A stretch of 64,000 bases of DNA from Aeromicrobium tamlense. Lineage in GTDB: Bacteria; Actinomycetota; Actinomycetes; Propionibacteriales; Nocardioidaceae. The notes below the pieces were generated by a model that had not been told where the DNA came from, made no database searches, and worked only from the letters and a program-made list of their open reading frames with translations. The stretch lies in contig NZ_JACBZN010000001.1 in NCBI RefSeq assembly GCF_013408555.1, positions 1,178,001 to 1,242,000 on the forward strand, in the 5' to 3' direction. The position numbers and the translations under genes are program-made. The first letter of the stretch is position 1; each line of letters begins with the position of its first letter. Shown here piece by piece: positions 35,447 to 44,066 of this stretch.

Positions 35447-36904
35447 TCAGTGCGCGGCGGGCTCGACGACCTCGGCCGTCTCGGTCTTCGTGCTCCGCAC
35501 GAACAGCGCCACGACGACCGCGATCGCGGAGATCGCGCCGCCGTAGAACAGGGCGGCGTGGACGCCCGCGGCGGTGGCGTCGACGACCGATGCGCCGGCG
35601 TCCAGCTCGGCCACCGAGTGGCGCGTCATCACCGTCACGAACAGCGCGGTGCCGGCGGCGCCCGCGACCTGCTGCAGCGTCGAGACGGTGGCGCTGCCGT
35701 GGGAGTACAGGTGGTGCGGCAGTGAGCCGAGCGCCGAGGTGAGCAGCGGCGTGAACATCAGCGCGAGGCCGACGCTCATCGCGACGTGCACCGCGACGAC
35801 GAGGCCCTGCGACGTGTCCGTGTCGAACATCGACATCGACCAGAGGGCGGCCGAGGTGATCGCGGCGCCCGGGGCGACCAGCGGGCGGGGGCCGTGCTGG
35901 TCGAACAGGCGGCCGACGAACGGCGCCAGCAGGCCCATGACCAGACCGCCGGGCAGCAGCACGAGCCCCGTGTCGAGCGTGCTGAGGCCGAGCACGGACT
36001 GGAGGTAGATCGGCAGCAGGATCAGCGTGCCGAACAGCGCCATCATGCTGACGGCGACGAGGACGACCGCGATCGAGAAGCTGCGATGTGCGAAGGTGCG
36101 CAGGTCCAGCAGGGCCCGCTCGCGCAGCGACAGCTGGCGCAGCACGAACACGACGAGCGCCAGGGCGCCCACCGCGATCGGGATCCACGGCGACACGGGC
36201 ACCTCGCCCGCGGCGGCCTCGCCGATGCTGCTGAGGCCGTAGATGAGGCCGCCGAACGCGAGGGCCGAGAGGACCACCGAGGGCACGTCGATGGGCACGT
36301 CGACCGGCTCGGTCACGTTCCGCACCCACGCCGCGCCCAGGACGAGCGCGACGAGCGCGATGGGGAGCACGAGCCAGAACATCCAGCGCCAGTCGAGCTG
36401 GTCGAGGACGAGGCCCGAGATCGTCGGGCCGATCGCGGGCGCGACGGAGATGACGATCGAGACCGTGCCCATCATGCGACCGCGGCGGTCGGCCGGCACC
36501 AGGTTGAGGATCGTCGTGATCAGCAGCGGCATCATCAGCGCGGTGCCGACGGCCTGGACCGCGCGAGCGGCCACGAGCACGCCGAAGGTGGGCGCCAACG
36601 CCGCGAGCAGCGTGCCGGCGGTGAACGAGATCATCGCCGCCATGAAGACCCGGCGCAGCGGGAAGCGCGTCAGCAGGAAGCCGGTGATCGGGATGACCAC
36701 GGCCATGGTCAGCAGGAACGCCGTGGTCAGCCACTGCGCCGTCGTCGCCTGGACGTCGAACTCGCGCATCAGCTCGGGCAGCGCGACGCTCATGATCGTC
36801 TCGTTGAGGATCACGACGAAGGCCGAGCCGACCAGCAGCGCGATGAGGCGGCCGGAGTGGTCGGTGCTCGAGGTGGGCGGTGCCGAGGTGGCAGTGGTGG
36901 TCAC
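35447..36904 (-). CDS. MFS transporter, DHA2 (drug:H+ antiporter, 14-helix type) family
   Basis: A 485-residue membrane exporter with about 14 hydrophobic segments. Family motifs: VILNETIMSVALPELMREF in helix 1, TTAQWLTTAFLLTMAVVIP in helix 2 and RAVQAVGTALMMP in helix 4. GPTISGLVLDQLDWRWMFW is motif C at helix 5. Close relatives are annotated as multidrug or Lde-like efflux pumps; the substrate is unknown. The GTG at 36904 is preceded by AGGAG at 5 nt spacing, which decides this start over an in-frame start 29 codons upstream. It diverges from a secreted protein gene. Confidence 0.92.
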   Translation of the reverse strand: MTTTATSAPPTSSTDHSGRLIALLVGSAFVVILNETIMSVALPELMREFDVQATTAQWLTTAFLLTMAVVIPITGFLLTRFPLRRVFMAAMISFTAGTLLAALAPTFGVLVAARAVQAVGTALMMPLLITTILNLVPADRRGRMMGTVSIVISVAPAIGPTISGLVLDQLDWRWMFWLVLPIALVALVLGAAWVRNVTEPVDVPIDVPSVVLSALAFGGLIYGLSSIGEAAAGEVPVSPWIPIAVGALALVVFVLRQLSLRERALLDLRTFAHRSFSIAVVLVAVSMMALFGTLILLPIYLQSVLGLSTLDTGLVLLPGGLVMGLLAPFVGRLFDQHGPRPLVAPGAAITSAALWSMSMFDTDTSQGLVVAVHVAMSVGLALMFTPLLTSALGSLPHHLYSHGSATVSTLQQVAGAAGTALFVTVMTRHSVAELDAGASVVDATAAGVHAALFYGGAISAIAVVVALFVRSTKTETAEVVEPAAH

Positions 36905-37025
36905 AGTGCTCCTGTGCGGTCGTGCGGTGGGGGACGGGTCGCCCGAGGCGACAGTGGTCCTGAACGCGCCGCCGCGCGTCCTTGTTCCCATCCGTCACAG
37001 CCGTGACATGACTCACGCGGCGACG

Positions 37026-37031
37026 TACCCT
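37026..37031 (+). promoter_or_regulatory. Candidate -10 element TACCCT with -35-like TGACAT upstream of the secreted protein gene
   Basis: TACCCT is preceded at 16 nt spacing by TGACAT and lies 36 nt before the ATG at 37068, giving an ordinary leader with a GGGGGG purine run before the start. Confidence 0.35.
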
Positions 37032-37067
37032 CGCTGGAGGAGTCCGACAGGTCCGGGGGGATCGAGC

Positions 37068-38045
37068 ATGCGGGGATGGGCAGCGGCCGTGGTGGCCGTC
37101 ATGACGATGGTGCTGGCGGCGACGGCGATGCAGCCGGCGGTGGCCGAGGCACCCGCGACGCAGGTGACCGGCCGGATCGTCGACGATCTCGACCGCCCGG
37201 TGAAGGGCATGAAGGTCCGGCTCACGCCAGCCGGCGGCGGTGCCGCGATCGACCTGGTGACGTCGGCGACCGGCGAGTTCAGCACGACCGCCGCGGCGCC
37301 CGGCCAGTACACCTTGGTCGCGGAGGAGTACTTCACCGACAGCTTCTACTGGGAGCCGAACCCCGTGAAGTACACCTGGGTCGACCCCGTCACGGTGACG
37401 GTGCAGGAGGGCACGGCCTCGCTCGGCACGTTCGAGGTGGCTCGAGGCAGCACGGTGCGCGCCACCGTCACGACGCCATCCGGCCACCGTCTGCCGCGCT
37501 ACCTCGTGGAGGCGAAGGGAGCGACCAGCCCGGTGTTCGGCGAGCGCTACTCGTTCACGGACGCCCGCGGCATCCTGACGCTGCGCGGCCTGCCGACCGG
37601 TACGTGGCCGTTGACGGGCCGGCAGGACTTCTCGGACAACATCCCGAAGGTGACGTTCCCGTCGCTGGTCAGGATCTCGAAGCCCGGCGAGGTCGTCCGC
37701 AACGTCAAGCTGGTGACCAAGGTGCACTGGTCGACGTTCCTGCGCGACCGCGGGTACGTGAGGAACGGAGTGCCGCTCGCGGGGCCCGGTGAGGTGCGGT
37801 TCGGGGTCCGGATCGGCAACACCTACCGCACGCGCGCCGAGTTCGACCTGTGGCGCGACAAGCCGCTGCGCCTCTCGCTCTACCGCGACGGGAAGCGCAT
37901 CAAGTTCCTCTACGTGAAGCTCGGGAAGTCGAAGATCTACACGATCAAGCAGCCGAAGGGGACGCACACGTACAAGTGGATCTGGGGCGGCGATCAGGAC
38001 ACGTTCCGCATCGCGTCGAAGCCGCTCACGCTCACGGTGCGCTGA
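37068..38045 (+). CDS. Secreted protein with carboxypeptidase-regulatory-like domain
   Basis: The 325-residue protein has a Sec-type signal peptide (MRGWAAAVVAVMTMVLAATA, cleavage probably after AVA around residue 26). A beta-sandwich domain follows, starting QVTGRIVDDLDRPVKGMKVRLTP, the usual start of CarboxypepD_reg-like repeats, and a second similar module begins near residue 125. The C-terminal third is basic and Tyr/Lys-rich (KLGKSKIYTIKQPKG) and may be another all-beta domain. No catalytic motif is visible; it is probably a surface or cell-wall-associated protein. It is transcribed away from the MFS gene. Confidence 0.8.
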   Translation: MRGWAAAVVAVMTMVLAATAMQPAVAEAPATQVTGRIVDDLDRPVKGMKVRLTPAGGGAAIDLVTSATGEFSTTAAAPGQYTLVAEEYFTDSFYWEPNPVKYTWVDPVTVTVQEGTASLGTFEVARGSTVRATVTTPSGHRLPRYLVEAKGATSPVFGERYSFTDARGILTLRGLPTGTWPLTGRQDFSDNIPKVTFPSLVRISKPGEVVRNVKLVTKVHWSTFLRDRGYVRNGVPLAGPGEVRFGVRIGNTYRTRAEFDLWRDKPLRLSLYRDGKRIKFLYVKLGKSKIYTIKQPKGTHTYKWIWGGDQDTFRIASKPLTLTVR

Positions 38046-38083
38046 GGCTCCTTCGGAGCATTGTCGGGGCCGCACCGGCGGCG

Positions 38084-38089
38084 TACCTT
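38084..38089 (+). promoter_or_regulatory. Candidate leaderless -10 element TACCTT for the methyltransferase gene
   Basis: TACCTT is followed by 6 nt and the ATG at 38096. Confidence 0.5.
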
Positions 38090-38095
38090 GCGAAG

Positions 38096-38917
38096 ATGGG
38101 CGCAGGTTCCCCGACGAGCCCGGACGCGCAGTTCCACGCCGGCATCGCGGAGGTCTACCAGCGGCTCCTCGTGCCGATGATCTTCGAGGAGCCGGCGGAG
38201 CACCTCGCCCGCGTCGTGGCGGAGACCACCCCGTCCGACATCCTCGAGACCGCCGCCGGCACCGGAGTGCTCACGAGGGCGCTGGCGCACAGCTGTCCGG
38301 ACGCCCGCCTCACCGCCACCGATCTGAGCGAGTCGATGCTCGACACGGCGAGAGGGCAGGACGCGGGCGACGTCCGGTGGCGGCAGGCCGATGCGCTCGA
38401 CCTTCCGTACGGCGACGAGGAATTCGACGTCGTCGTGTGCCAGTTCGGCGTCATGTTCCTGCCCGATCGCGTGCGGGGGCTCCGCGAGGCCCGGCGGGTG
38501 CTGCGTCCCGGCGGCACCCTCGCCTACACGGTCTGGGACCGCATCGAGACCAGCGAGGTCCCGTGGGTCGTCCACTCCGCCCTCGTCACGGCGACCCCGC
38601 ACGAGCCGCTGGACTTCATGAGCCGCCTGCCGCACGGCTACTTCCACGTCCCGCACCTGCGCGACGACCTGGAGGAGGCCGGGATGCCGGACGCCACGAT
38701 CAGGTCCCTCGCCGGGACGAGCCGCACCACGGCGGCCGAGGCCGCGGAGGCCTTCTGCCACGGCACGCCGCTGCGGCTGGCGATCGAGCGGCACTCGACC
38801 ATGGAGCTCGAGGAGGCGACACGGATCGCCGAGGACGCCCTGAGGCGTCACTTCGGACCCGATCCGATCGAGGCCCCCACCCGCTGGATCGAGGTCGTCG
38901 CCCGCCGACCCGCCTGA
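38096..38917 (+). CDS. Class I SAM-dependent methyltransferase (methyltransferase 11 type)
   Basis: The 273-residue protein has the UbiE/COQ5-like Rossmann fold: motif I ILETAAGTGVLTRAL, motif II ATDLSESMLDTAR and motif IV FDVVVCQFGVMFLPD. REARRVLRPGGTLAYTVWD is also typical. The substrate is unknown. I chose the ATG at 38096 because it follows TACCTT by 6 nt and the upstream frame overlaps the previous gene. It ends 6 nt before the convergent TauE gene. Confidence 0.9.
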   Translation: MGAGSPTSPDAQFHAGIAEVYQRLLVPMIFEEPAEHLARVVAETTPSDILETAAGTGVLTRALAHSCPDARLTATDLSESMLDTARGQDAGDVRWRQADALDLPYGDEEFDVVVCQFGVMFLPDRVRGLREARRVLRPGGTLAYTVWDRIETSEVPWVVHSALVTATPHEPLDFMSRLPHGYFHVPHLRDDLEEAGMPDATIRSLAGTSRTTAAEAAEAFCHGTPLRLAIERHSTMELEEATRIAEDALRRHFGPDPIEAPTRWIEVVARRPA

Positions 38918-38923
38918 CGAGGC

Positions 38924-39814
38924 TCAGGCGGTCGGAGCCAGCACGGCGGCGCGGCGGTCGTCCCGCTCGCGGCGCCACGCCCTGGCGGCGACGGTGCCGG
39001 TGGCGCCGACCGCGGCCAGGACCAGCAGGGCGTCGAGCCAGCTGGGGAGGCCGCCGAGGGCCGCGATGATCGTGACCCCGTTGACCAGGATGACCATGCC
39101 GCCGACCATCGTGCCCATCGGCGCGTGGGGGAGTCGGCCGGCGAGACGTGCCGCGATGGGAGCCATGACGGCACCGCCGAGCGCGAGACCGAGGACGGGC
39201 AGCCACGGGATCCCGTGCTGCGCGGCGCCGGTGAGGAAGCCGAACGAGACGGAGACGGCGACGAGGAACTCGGCGGCGTTGACGGTTCCCACCACCTGGC
39301 GCGGCTCGTGGCGGGTGACGGTCATCAGGCTGGGGGTGACGACCGGACCCCAGCCACCGCCCCCGGTCGCGTCGACGAAGCCGCCGAGCAGGCCGATGGG
39401 GGAGAGCCAGCGCGCAGTGTGGCCGTTCCTCGGCGTCGGGATCAGCCGGATCCCGAGGCCGAACCGGGCGAAGATCACGAAGCCGAAGAAGAGCAGCAGC
39501 CCCGACATCCAGCCCTTCGCCGAGGCGAGGCTGATGGTGGTGAGCACGACGGCGCCCAGGAACCCGCCCACCGCGCCCGGCAGCGCGACGCGCACCAGGA
39601 CCGCGGTGTCGATGTTGCCTTCACGCCAGTGCGAGAGCCCGCTGATCAGCGTCGTCGGCAGCTTCGCGGCGTGGGTGGCGGCGCTCGCCGTGACGGGCGC
39701 GACGCCCATTAACAGCAGCACGGTGGCCGACGTGACGCCGAAGCCCATGCCCAGGGTGCCGTCGACGAGCTGAGCCAGTCCGCCCGCCAGCGCGAAGGCC
39801 ACGACGATCCCCAT
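38924..39814 (-). CDS. Sulfite exporter TauE/SafE family protein
   Basis: The 296-residue membrane protein has eight or nine hydrophobic segments and the family motifs GTLGMGFGVTSATVLLLMG and LLGGFVDATGGGGWGP. Proteins of this family export sulfite, sulfoacetate or other small organosulfur anions. No sulfur-metabolism genes are adjacent, so the substrate is open. The ATG is preceded by GAGGTGA, a good ribosome-binding site. A basic C-terminus (AWRRERDDRR) faces the cytoplasm. Confidence 0.92.
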   Translation of the reverse strand: MGIVVAFALAGGLAQLVDGTLGMGFGVTSATVLLLMGVAPVTASAATHAAKLPTTLISGLSHWREGNIDTAVLVRVALPGAVGGFLGAVVLTTISLASAKGWMSGLLLFFGFVIFARFGLGIRLIPTPRNGHTARWLSPIGLLGGFVDATGGGGWGPVVTPSLMTVTRHEPRQVVGTVNAAEFLVAVSVSFGFLTGAAQHGIPWLPVLGLALGGAVMAPIAARLAGRLPHAPMGTMVGGMVILVNGVTIIAALGGLPSWLDALLVLAAVGATGTVAARAWRRERDDRRAAVLAPTA

Positions 39815-39987
39815 GTCACCTCGCTCCGACGTCCGTAGTGGTCAAACACGAGTAGATTAGGTGACTTTGAGCTCAAGGCGAGGGGTGTCCGGAACGTGGG
39901 ACGCCCGCTCGGGAGCGTGCCCTCCGGCACGCGCCGGGGCCCCGCGTGAGACGTTGGTCGTGAGTGCCCCCTCTCGAGAGAGTGACC

Positions 39988-40644
39988 ATGAACGCGCCTT
40001 CGCACCTCCCGGCCGCCGTCCTGTGGGACATGGACGGCACGATCGTCGACACCGAGCCGCTGTGGATCGGCGGCGAGTACGAGCTCGCGGCGCAGCACGA
40101 CGCGGTCTGGACCGAGGAGGACGCGCTGTCCCTCGTGGGCAGCGACCTGCGGGAGGCCGCCGTCTACATCAAGCGCCGCATCGGCTCGGACATGGAGCCC
40201 GAGGAGATCACGGCCTGGCTCGGCAACAAGGTCGCCGTGGGCCTGCGCGAGAAGCAGGACTGGCGCCCCGGGGCGGTCGAGCTGATCACGGCACTGCGCG
40301 AGGCCGGTGTGCCGCAGGCGCTCGTCACCATGTCGTACGACTACATCGCGGAGCCGGTGGTGGAGATCCTCGGGTTCGACGCCGTCGTCACGGGCGACGC
40401 GGTCACGCACGGCAAGCCCCACCCCGAGCCCTACCTGCGCGCGGCGGAGCTGCTGGGCGTGCAGGCCGCCGACTGCGTGGCGATCGAGGACTCCCGCACG
40501 GGAGCGGCGTCCGCGAACGCCGCCGGATGCCACGTGGTGGCGGTCCCGCACGCGGTCAACGTGCCCGAGGCGCCGCGACGCACGATCATCACGAGCCTCA
40601 CCCACCTCACCGTCGAGGACCTCGGGCGCCTCGCCGCTCTCTGA
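39988..40644 (+). CDS. HAD-superfamily hydrolase (beta-phosphoglucomutase/phosphatase-like)
   Basis: The 218-residue HAD phosphatase has nucleophile D14 and acid/base D16 in VLWDMDGTIVDTEP, motif II in LVTMSYDYI (Thr/Ser), motif III Lys in THGKPHPEPYL and motif IV Asp in AIEDSRTG. The cap is the helical C1 type, as in sugar-phosphate phosphatases. The ATG at 39988 was preferred to the GTG at 39982 because a purine-rich GAGAGAG lies 7 nt before it. The substrate is unknown; it is the first of three plus-strand genes ending with trmI. Confidence 0.9.
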   Translation: MNAPSHLPAAVLWDMDGTIVDTEPLWIGGEYELAAQHDAVWTEEDALSLVGSDLREAAVYIKRRIGSDMEPEEITAWLGNKVAVGLREKQDWRPGAVELITALREAGVPQALVTMSYDYIAEPVVEILGFDAVVTGDAVTHGKPHPEPYLRAAELLGVQAADCVAIEDSRTGAASANAAGCHVVAVPHAVNVPEAPRRTIITSLTHLTVEDLGRLAAL

Positions 40645-40703
40645 CGCCGGAACTCGCGCTGCGCCACCGCCCCCAGAAGGCGAGCCGCCCGCGACGACGC
40701 CAG

Positions 40704-40709
40704 TACGTT
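40704..40709 (+). promoter_or_regulatory. Candidate leaderless -10 element TACGTT for the M50 protease gene
   Basis: TACGTT is followed by 6 nt and the ATG at 40716. Confidence 0.5.
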
Positions 40710-40715
40710 GTACCC

Positions 40716-41633
40716 ATGAGTGGCGGTTGGCGCATCGCGCGCATCGCGGGCGCGGACATCGTCGTGCGTCCCTCCCTGCTGGTGATGGGCGTCATCCTGG
40801 TGATCGTCTTCGCGCCGCAGTTCGAGTCGCTCGGTGCGGGCCCCGACCCGTACCTGACCGCGATCGTCTTCGTCCTGAGCCTGTACGTCTCGGTGCTGCT
40901 GCACGAGCTGGCGCACCTCGCCGCCGCTCTCTGGTTCGGCATGCGGGTGTCCGCGGTCGAGCTGCACCTGCTCGGCGGCGAGACCCGGATCGAGGGGGAC
41001 TCGCGTCACCCCTGGCAGGAGCTCGTCACCTCGATCGTCGGACCGCTGAGCTCGTTCGTGCTCGGCATCGCGGCGCTGTGGGGCGCGACCGCGACGACGG
41101 GCGCGAGCCACTCGGTGCTGTGGTCGGTCGGCTTCATCAACCTGCTGATCGCCGTCTTCAACATGCTGCCCGGCCTGCCGCTCGACGGGGGCCGCGTGCT
41201 GCGCGCCCTCATCTGGGCGGTCACCGGCAGCGAGGCCAAGGGCGTGCGCGTCGCCGGCTGGATCGGCCGCGTCGCCGCCCTCGTCCTGGTCGCCTTCGCC
41301 GTCCCGATGATGTTCGGCGACGACACGTTCGCGATCGGCCGGGCCCTGCTGCTGCTGGCCGTCGCCCTCTTCCTCTGGCAGGGCGCGTCCTACGCCCTCA
41401 AGCAGGGCGTCGCGCTCGCCCGGATCGGTGCGCTGAGGGCCGAGAGGCTCATGCGTCCCGAGCCGCCGCCGACCGGCGCGGTGCCGATCTCGGTCGACCT
41501 CAAGGGCCGCGACCTGCTGGTCGCGATGGCGGAGAATCCCTCGAACGCGTACGCGCTGGTCGACGACCGGGGCACGGTCGTGGGGACCCTCTTCGCCTCC
41601 ACCGTCGACCGCGCCTATCGTGAAGCCGGATGA
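40716..41633 (+). CDS. M50 family site-2 metalloprotease
   Basis: Intramembrane zinc protease of 305 residues. The active site is HELAH at 63-67 within a membrane helix, and the second motif NMLPGLPLDGG (149-159, Asp157) supplies the third ligand. Six membrane segments are followed by a C-terminal stretch (about 255-305) that looks like only half of a CBS domain pair; related proteins often carry two CBS repeats. The stop overlaps trmI by 4 nt, which is a conserved actinobacterial pairing just upstream of the Pup-proteasome locus. The proteolytic target is unknown. Confidence 0.93.
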   Translation: MSGGWRIARIAGADIVVRPSLLVMGVILVIVFAPQFESLGAGPDPYLTAIVFVLSLYVSVLLHELAHLAAALWFGMRVSAVELHLLGGETRIEGDSRHPWQELVTSIVGPLSSFVLGIAALWGATATTGASHSVLWSVGFINLLIAVFNMLPGLPLDGGRVLRALIWAVTGSEAKGVRVAGWIGRVAALVLVAFAVPMMFGDDTFAIGRALLLLAVALFLWQGASYALKQGVALARIGALRAERLMRPEPPPTGAVPISVDLKGRDLLVAMAENPSNAYALVDDRGTVVGTLFASTVDRAYREAG

Positions 41634-42508
41634 ACCACCAACGCACCGGCCCCTTCGTCGAGGGTGAGTGGATCCGACTCTCCGACCCCAAGGGCCGCAA
41701 ACACAACATCCAGCTCGTCGCCGGCAAGGAGTTCAGCACCAAGAAGGGGCAGATCCGCCACGACGACATCATCGGCCGCCCCGAGGGCATCGTGGTCGAG
41801 ACGTCGCTGGAGTTCCCGTACCAGGTGTTCCGCCCGCTGCTGTTCGAATACGTCGTCTCGATGCCGCGCGGCGCCGCGATCATCTACCCCAAGGACGCGG
41901 CCCAGATCCTCGTCCAGGCCGACATCTTCCCCGGCGCGCGCGTGATCGAGGCCGGCGCCGGATCGGGCAGCCTCAGCTCCTACCTGCTGCGCGCCATCGG
42001 GCCCGAGGGACACCTCGAGTCGCACGAGCTGCGCGAGGAGTTCGCCGAGACCGCCCGCAAGAACGTCGAGCAGGCGCTCGGCGGCGTTCCGGACACCTGG
42101 ACCCTCACGGTCGGCGACCTCCGCGACGCGGCGGACGGCCCCGAGGTCGACCGCATCATCCTCGACATGGTCGATCCGTGGACCTGCATCCCGCTGGCAC
42201 TCGAGCGCCTCGTGCCCGGCGGCATCGTGTGCGGCTACGTCGCCACCACCACGCAGCTGTCGCGCTTCGTCGAGTCGCTGCGCGAGTCGGCCGGCTTCAC
42301 CGAGCCCCATGCGTGGGAGACGCTCGTGCGCGACTGGCACCTCGAGGGCCTGGCCGTGCGTCCGAACCACAAGATGAACGGGCACACGGCGTTCCTCGTC
42401 ACCGCGCGGCGCCTGGCACCCGGCCAGAAGCCGATGCCGAAGACGCGGCGCCCCGCTCCCGGCGCCTACGGCCCCGACTACGTGGGACCGCGTCCGGCCG
42501 ACGTGTGA
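41630..42508 (+). CDS. trmI: tRNA (adenine(58)-N1)-methyltransferase TrmI
   Basis: Tetrameric SAM-dependent enzyme that forms m1A58 in the tRNA T-loop. The 292-residue protein has the N-terminal small beta domain (DDIIGRPEGIVVETS), then the SAM motif VIEAGAGSGSLSSYLLRA. The acidic motif II HLESHELREEF and the catalytic-region DRIILDMVDPWTC follow. It is coupled to the M50 protease by a 4-nt overlap. In actinobacteria trmI regularly precedes arc and the Pup-proteasome genes; here two minus-strand genes of unknown function lie between them. Confidence 0.95.
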   Translation: MNHQRTGPFVEGEWIRLSDPKGRKHNIQLVAGKEFSTKKGQIRHDDIIGRPEGIVVETSLEFPYQVFRPLLFEYVVSMPRGAAIIYPKDAAQILVQADIFPGARVIEAGAGSGSLSSYLLRAIGPEGHLESHELREEFAETARKNVEQALGGVPDTWTLTVGDLRDAADGPEVDRIILDMVDPWTCIPLALERLVPGGIVCGYVATTTQLSRFVESLRESAGFTEPHAWETLVRDWHLEGLAVRPNHKMNGHTAFLVTARRLAPGQKPMPKTRRPAPGAYGPDYVGPRPADV

Positions 42509-42511
42509 GGC

Positions 42512-43390
42512 TCAGCCGAGGTCGGTCACGAGCGACTGCACCTCGAGCACCGGCACCGTGACCGTGTCGCTGGACTCCATCGTCAGCAGCTCGTCGTTGC
42601 CTGCCGGCACCGCGAACGGCGCGCCGTCCAGCTCGAAGCGGATGTCGTAGAGGATCCGCATCGTGGCGACGTGCGAGCCGCTGCGGCGGAACGTCATCGA
42701 GCAGGCGTCCGACCGGGTCGTGACCACCGGACAGCTGATCGACTGCCCGGCGGCGCTCACGGTCATCTCACGCGGCTCGGCGATCGCCACGAGGCCGAGC
42801 GCCTCCGAGCCCACGATCGGGTTCGACGAGGCGCCCTCGGCCCACCACCACGTGTCGAGGTTGACCAGCGTGCGAGTCGGCGGGTTGTGGACGGGGGTCA
42901 CGTCCGGGAGGACGATCCGGCCGTACGCGGCCAGCAGGCGGTCGCGCACCGAGACGGTCTCGAACTCGGTGTCCCAGTACCAGTTGCGGTACTCGGTGCC
43001 GTCGGGCCCGATGCAGCCGACGTAGATGACGTGGTCGGCGTCGTCGGGCTTGTCCGAGATCGAGTCGCCGCGCTCGCGGATCTCCTCGACGTCCTGGTAG
43101 ACCGCGGGATCGTTCATGAAGCAGGCGCGATCGCCCATGCAGAAGTCGTCGTAGACGTCCTGGTAGGTGCACGAAGGGGTCGCGTTCCCGCCGCCGCCCC
43201 CGCCACCGCCGGAGTCGCCGCCGCCACCTTCCGACCACTGGATGCAGCCGTAGGTCGCCGAGCCGTCGGGCTGCTGGATGAGGCCCTCCTTCAGGCACAC
43301 GCGGTCCGCGGCGGCGGGGGAGGCCATGAGGAACCCGCCCACGAGCACGAGGGTCAGGAGGGCGCCGAGGCGGCGTGCGAGGGCGGTCAT
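42512..43390 (-). CDS. Secreted protein of unknown function
   Basis: The 292-residue protein has a Sec-type signal (MTALARRLGALLTLVLVGG, probable cleavage at ASPAAA-DR). After a short segment (RVCLKEGLIQQPDGSATYGC) it has a Gly-rich linker (about residues 54-68), then a Cys-containing domain with aromatic residues (NWYWDTEFETVSVRDRLLA, LDTWWWAEG). At least six cysteines in the mature part suggest disulfides outside the cell. No family recognised. The ATG overlaps the stop of the neighbouring lipoprotein gene by 4 nt, so they form a two-gene operon. Confidence 0.8.
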   Translation of the reverse strand: MTALARRLGALLTLVLVGGFLMASPAAADRVCLKEGLIQQPDGSATYGCIQWSEGGGGDSGGGGGGGGNATPSCTYQDVYDDFCMGDRACFMNDPAVYQDVEEIRERGDSISDKPDDADHVIYVGCIGPDGTEYRNWYWDTEFETVSVRDRLLAAYGRIVLPDVTPVHNPPTRTLVNLDTWWWAEGASSNPIVGSEALGLVAIAEPREMTVSAAGQSISCPVVTTRSDACSMTFRRSGSHVATMRILYDIRFELDGAPFAVPAGNDELLTMESSDTVTVPVLEVQSLVTDLG

Positions 43391-43926
43391 GCGCCGCAGT
43401 CCTTCGCGGGCAGCTGGCTCTGGTCGATCGGCTCGGCGACGAGCCAGCGGTCGTCGACGCGGACCACCTTCATGCCGCGGGGACCCCAGCCGTTCTCGGG
43501 GTACTGGACCTCCTGGCCCTTCGGCTTGAAGCCCCAGCCGTCCTCGTTCTCGCAGACCACGAGCGTGGCGCTGTCGCCGGACAGGTCGACGACCTCGGGG
43601 TCCTTGACCTCGGACTGACCCACGCGGACGAGTCCGGACTCGGCGTACTGCCGCGCGAGCGCGCGCTCCTTCTCGATCCGGACGGGCGCGACGGTGGCCT
43701 CGTAGGCGTCCTCCGGCACCGTGCCCGAGTTCTCGATCGTGCGCTTCTCCTCGAGGAAGGCCGTGTACGCGGCGGCGACGGCGATCTCCTCGTCGTCGAC
43801 CGTGGGGGAGGCCGAGGCCGACGCACTGGGACGCGGACCCGCCGGGTCGTCGTCGCCACCGCAGCCGCCCAGTCCCAGGCTCAGCGTCAGGGCGCACGTC
43901 AGCGTCAGGAGAGTCCCTCGAGTCAT
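43387..43926 (-). CDS. Putative lipoprotein of unknown function
   Basis: The 179-residue protein has a lipoprotein signal ending LSLGLGGC and an Asp/Ser/Pro-rich linker. It then has a domain that begins AVAAAYTAFLEEKRTIENSG and ends in beta-rich VVRVDDRWLVAEPIDQSQLP, resembling the NTF2-like/mce-associated-type fold of many actinobacterial lipoproteins. I chose the ATG at 43926 because TACGAT lies 7 nt upstream. It is the first gene of a pair with the secreted protein that follows. Confidence 0.8.
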   Translation of the reverse strand: MTRGTLLTLTCALTLSLGLGGCGGDDDPAGPRPSASASASPTVDDEEIAVAAAYTAFLEEKRTIENSGTVPEDAYEATVAPVRIEKERALARQYAESGLVRVGQSEVKDPEVVDLSGDSATLVVCENEDGWGFKPKGQEVQYPENGWGPRGMKVVRVDDRWLVAEPIDQSQLPAKDCGA

Positions 43927-43933
43927 GGCCCAC

Positions 43934-43939
43934 ATCGTA
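43934..43939 (-). promoter_or_regulatory. Candidate leaderless -10 element TACGAT for the lipoprotein operon
   Basis: On the minus strand TACGAT is followed by 7 nt and the ATG at 43926. Confidence 0.45.
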
Positions 43940-44033
43940 GTCAGGACACGCCGTGGGAGCCTGCCCGTGCACCGCGCAACACGATCGCAACACATCCGGC
44001 GCGAGATGGACTGGTGAGGACGTGCTCGGCGGG

Positions 44034-44039
44034 TAGGGT
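44034..44039 (+). promoter_or_regulatory. Candidate -10 element TAGGGT for arc, with a strong Shine-Dalgarno sequence downstream
   Basis: TAGGGT lies 27 nt before the arc ATG, with TGGTGA 16 nt upstream of it as a possible -35. Unlike most starts in the window, arc has a near-perfect ribosome-binding site, AGGAGGTG at 44055-44062. Confidence 0.5.
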
Positions 44040-44066
44040 CGTAGCAATCCCTCCAGGAGGTGTCAC

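Noticed and set aside
39867-39876. Perfect palindrome TTGAGCTCAA upstream of the TauE gene
   Set aside because: Ten bases with no second copy or known operator match; too short to claim as a regulatory site.
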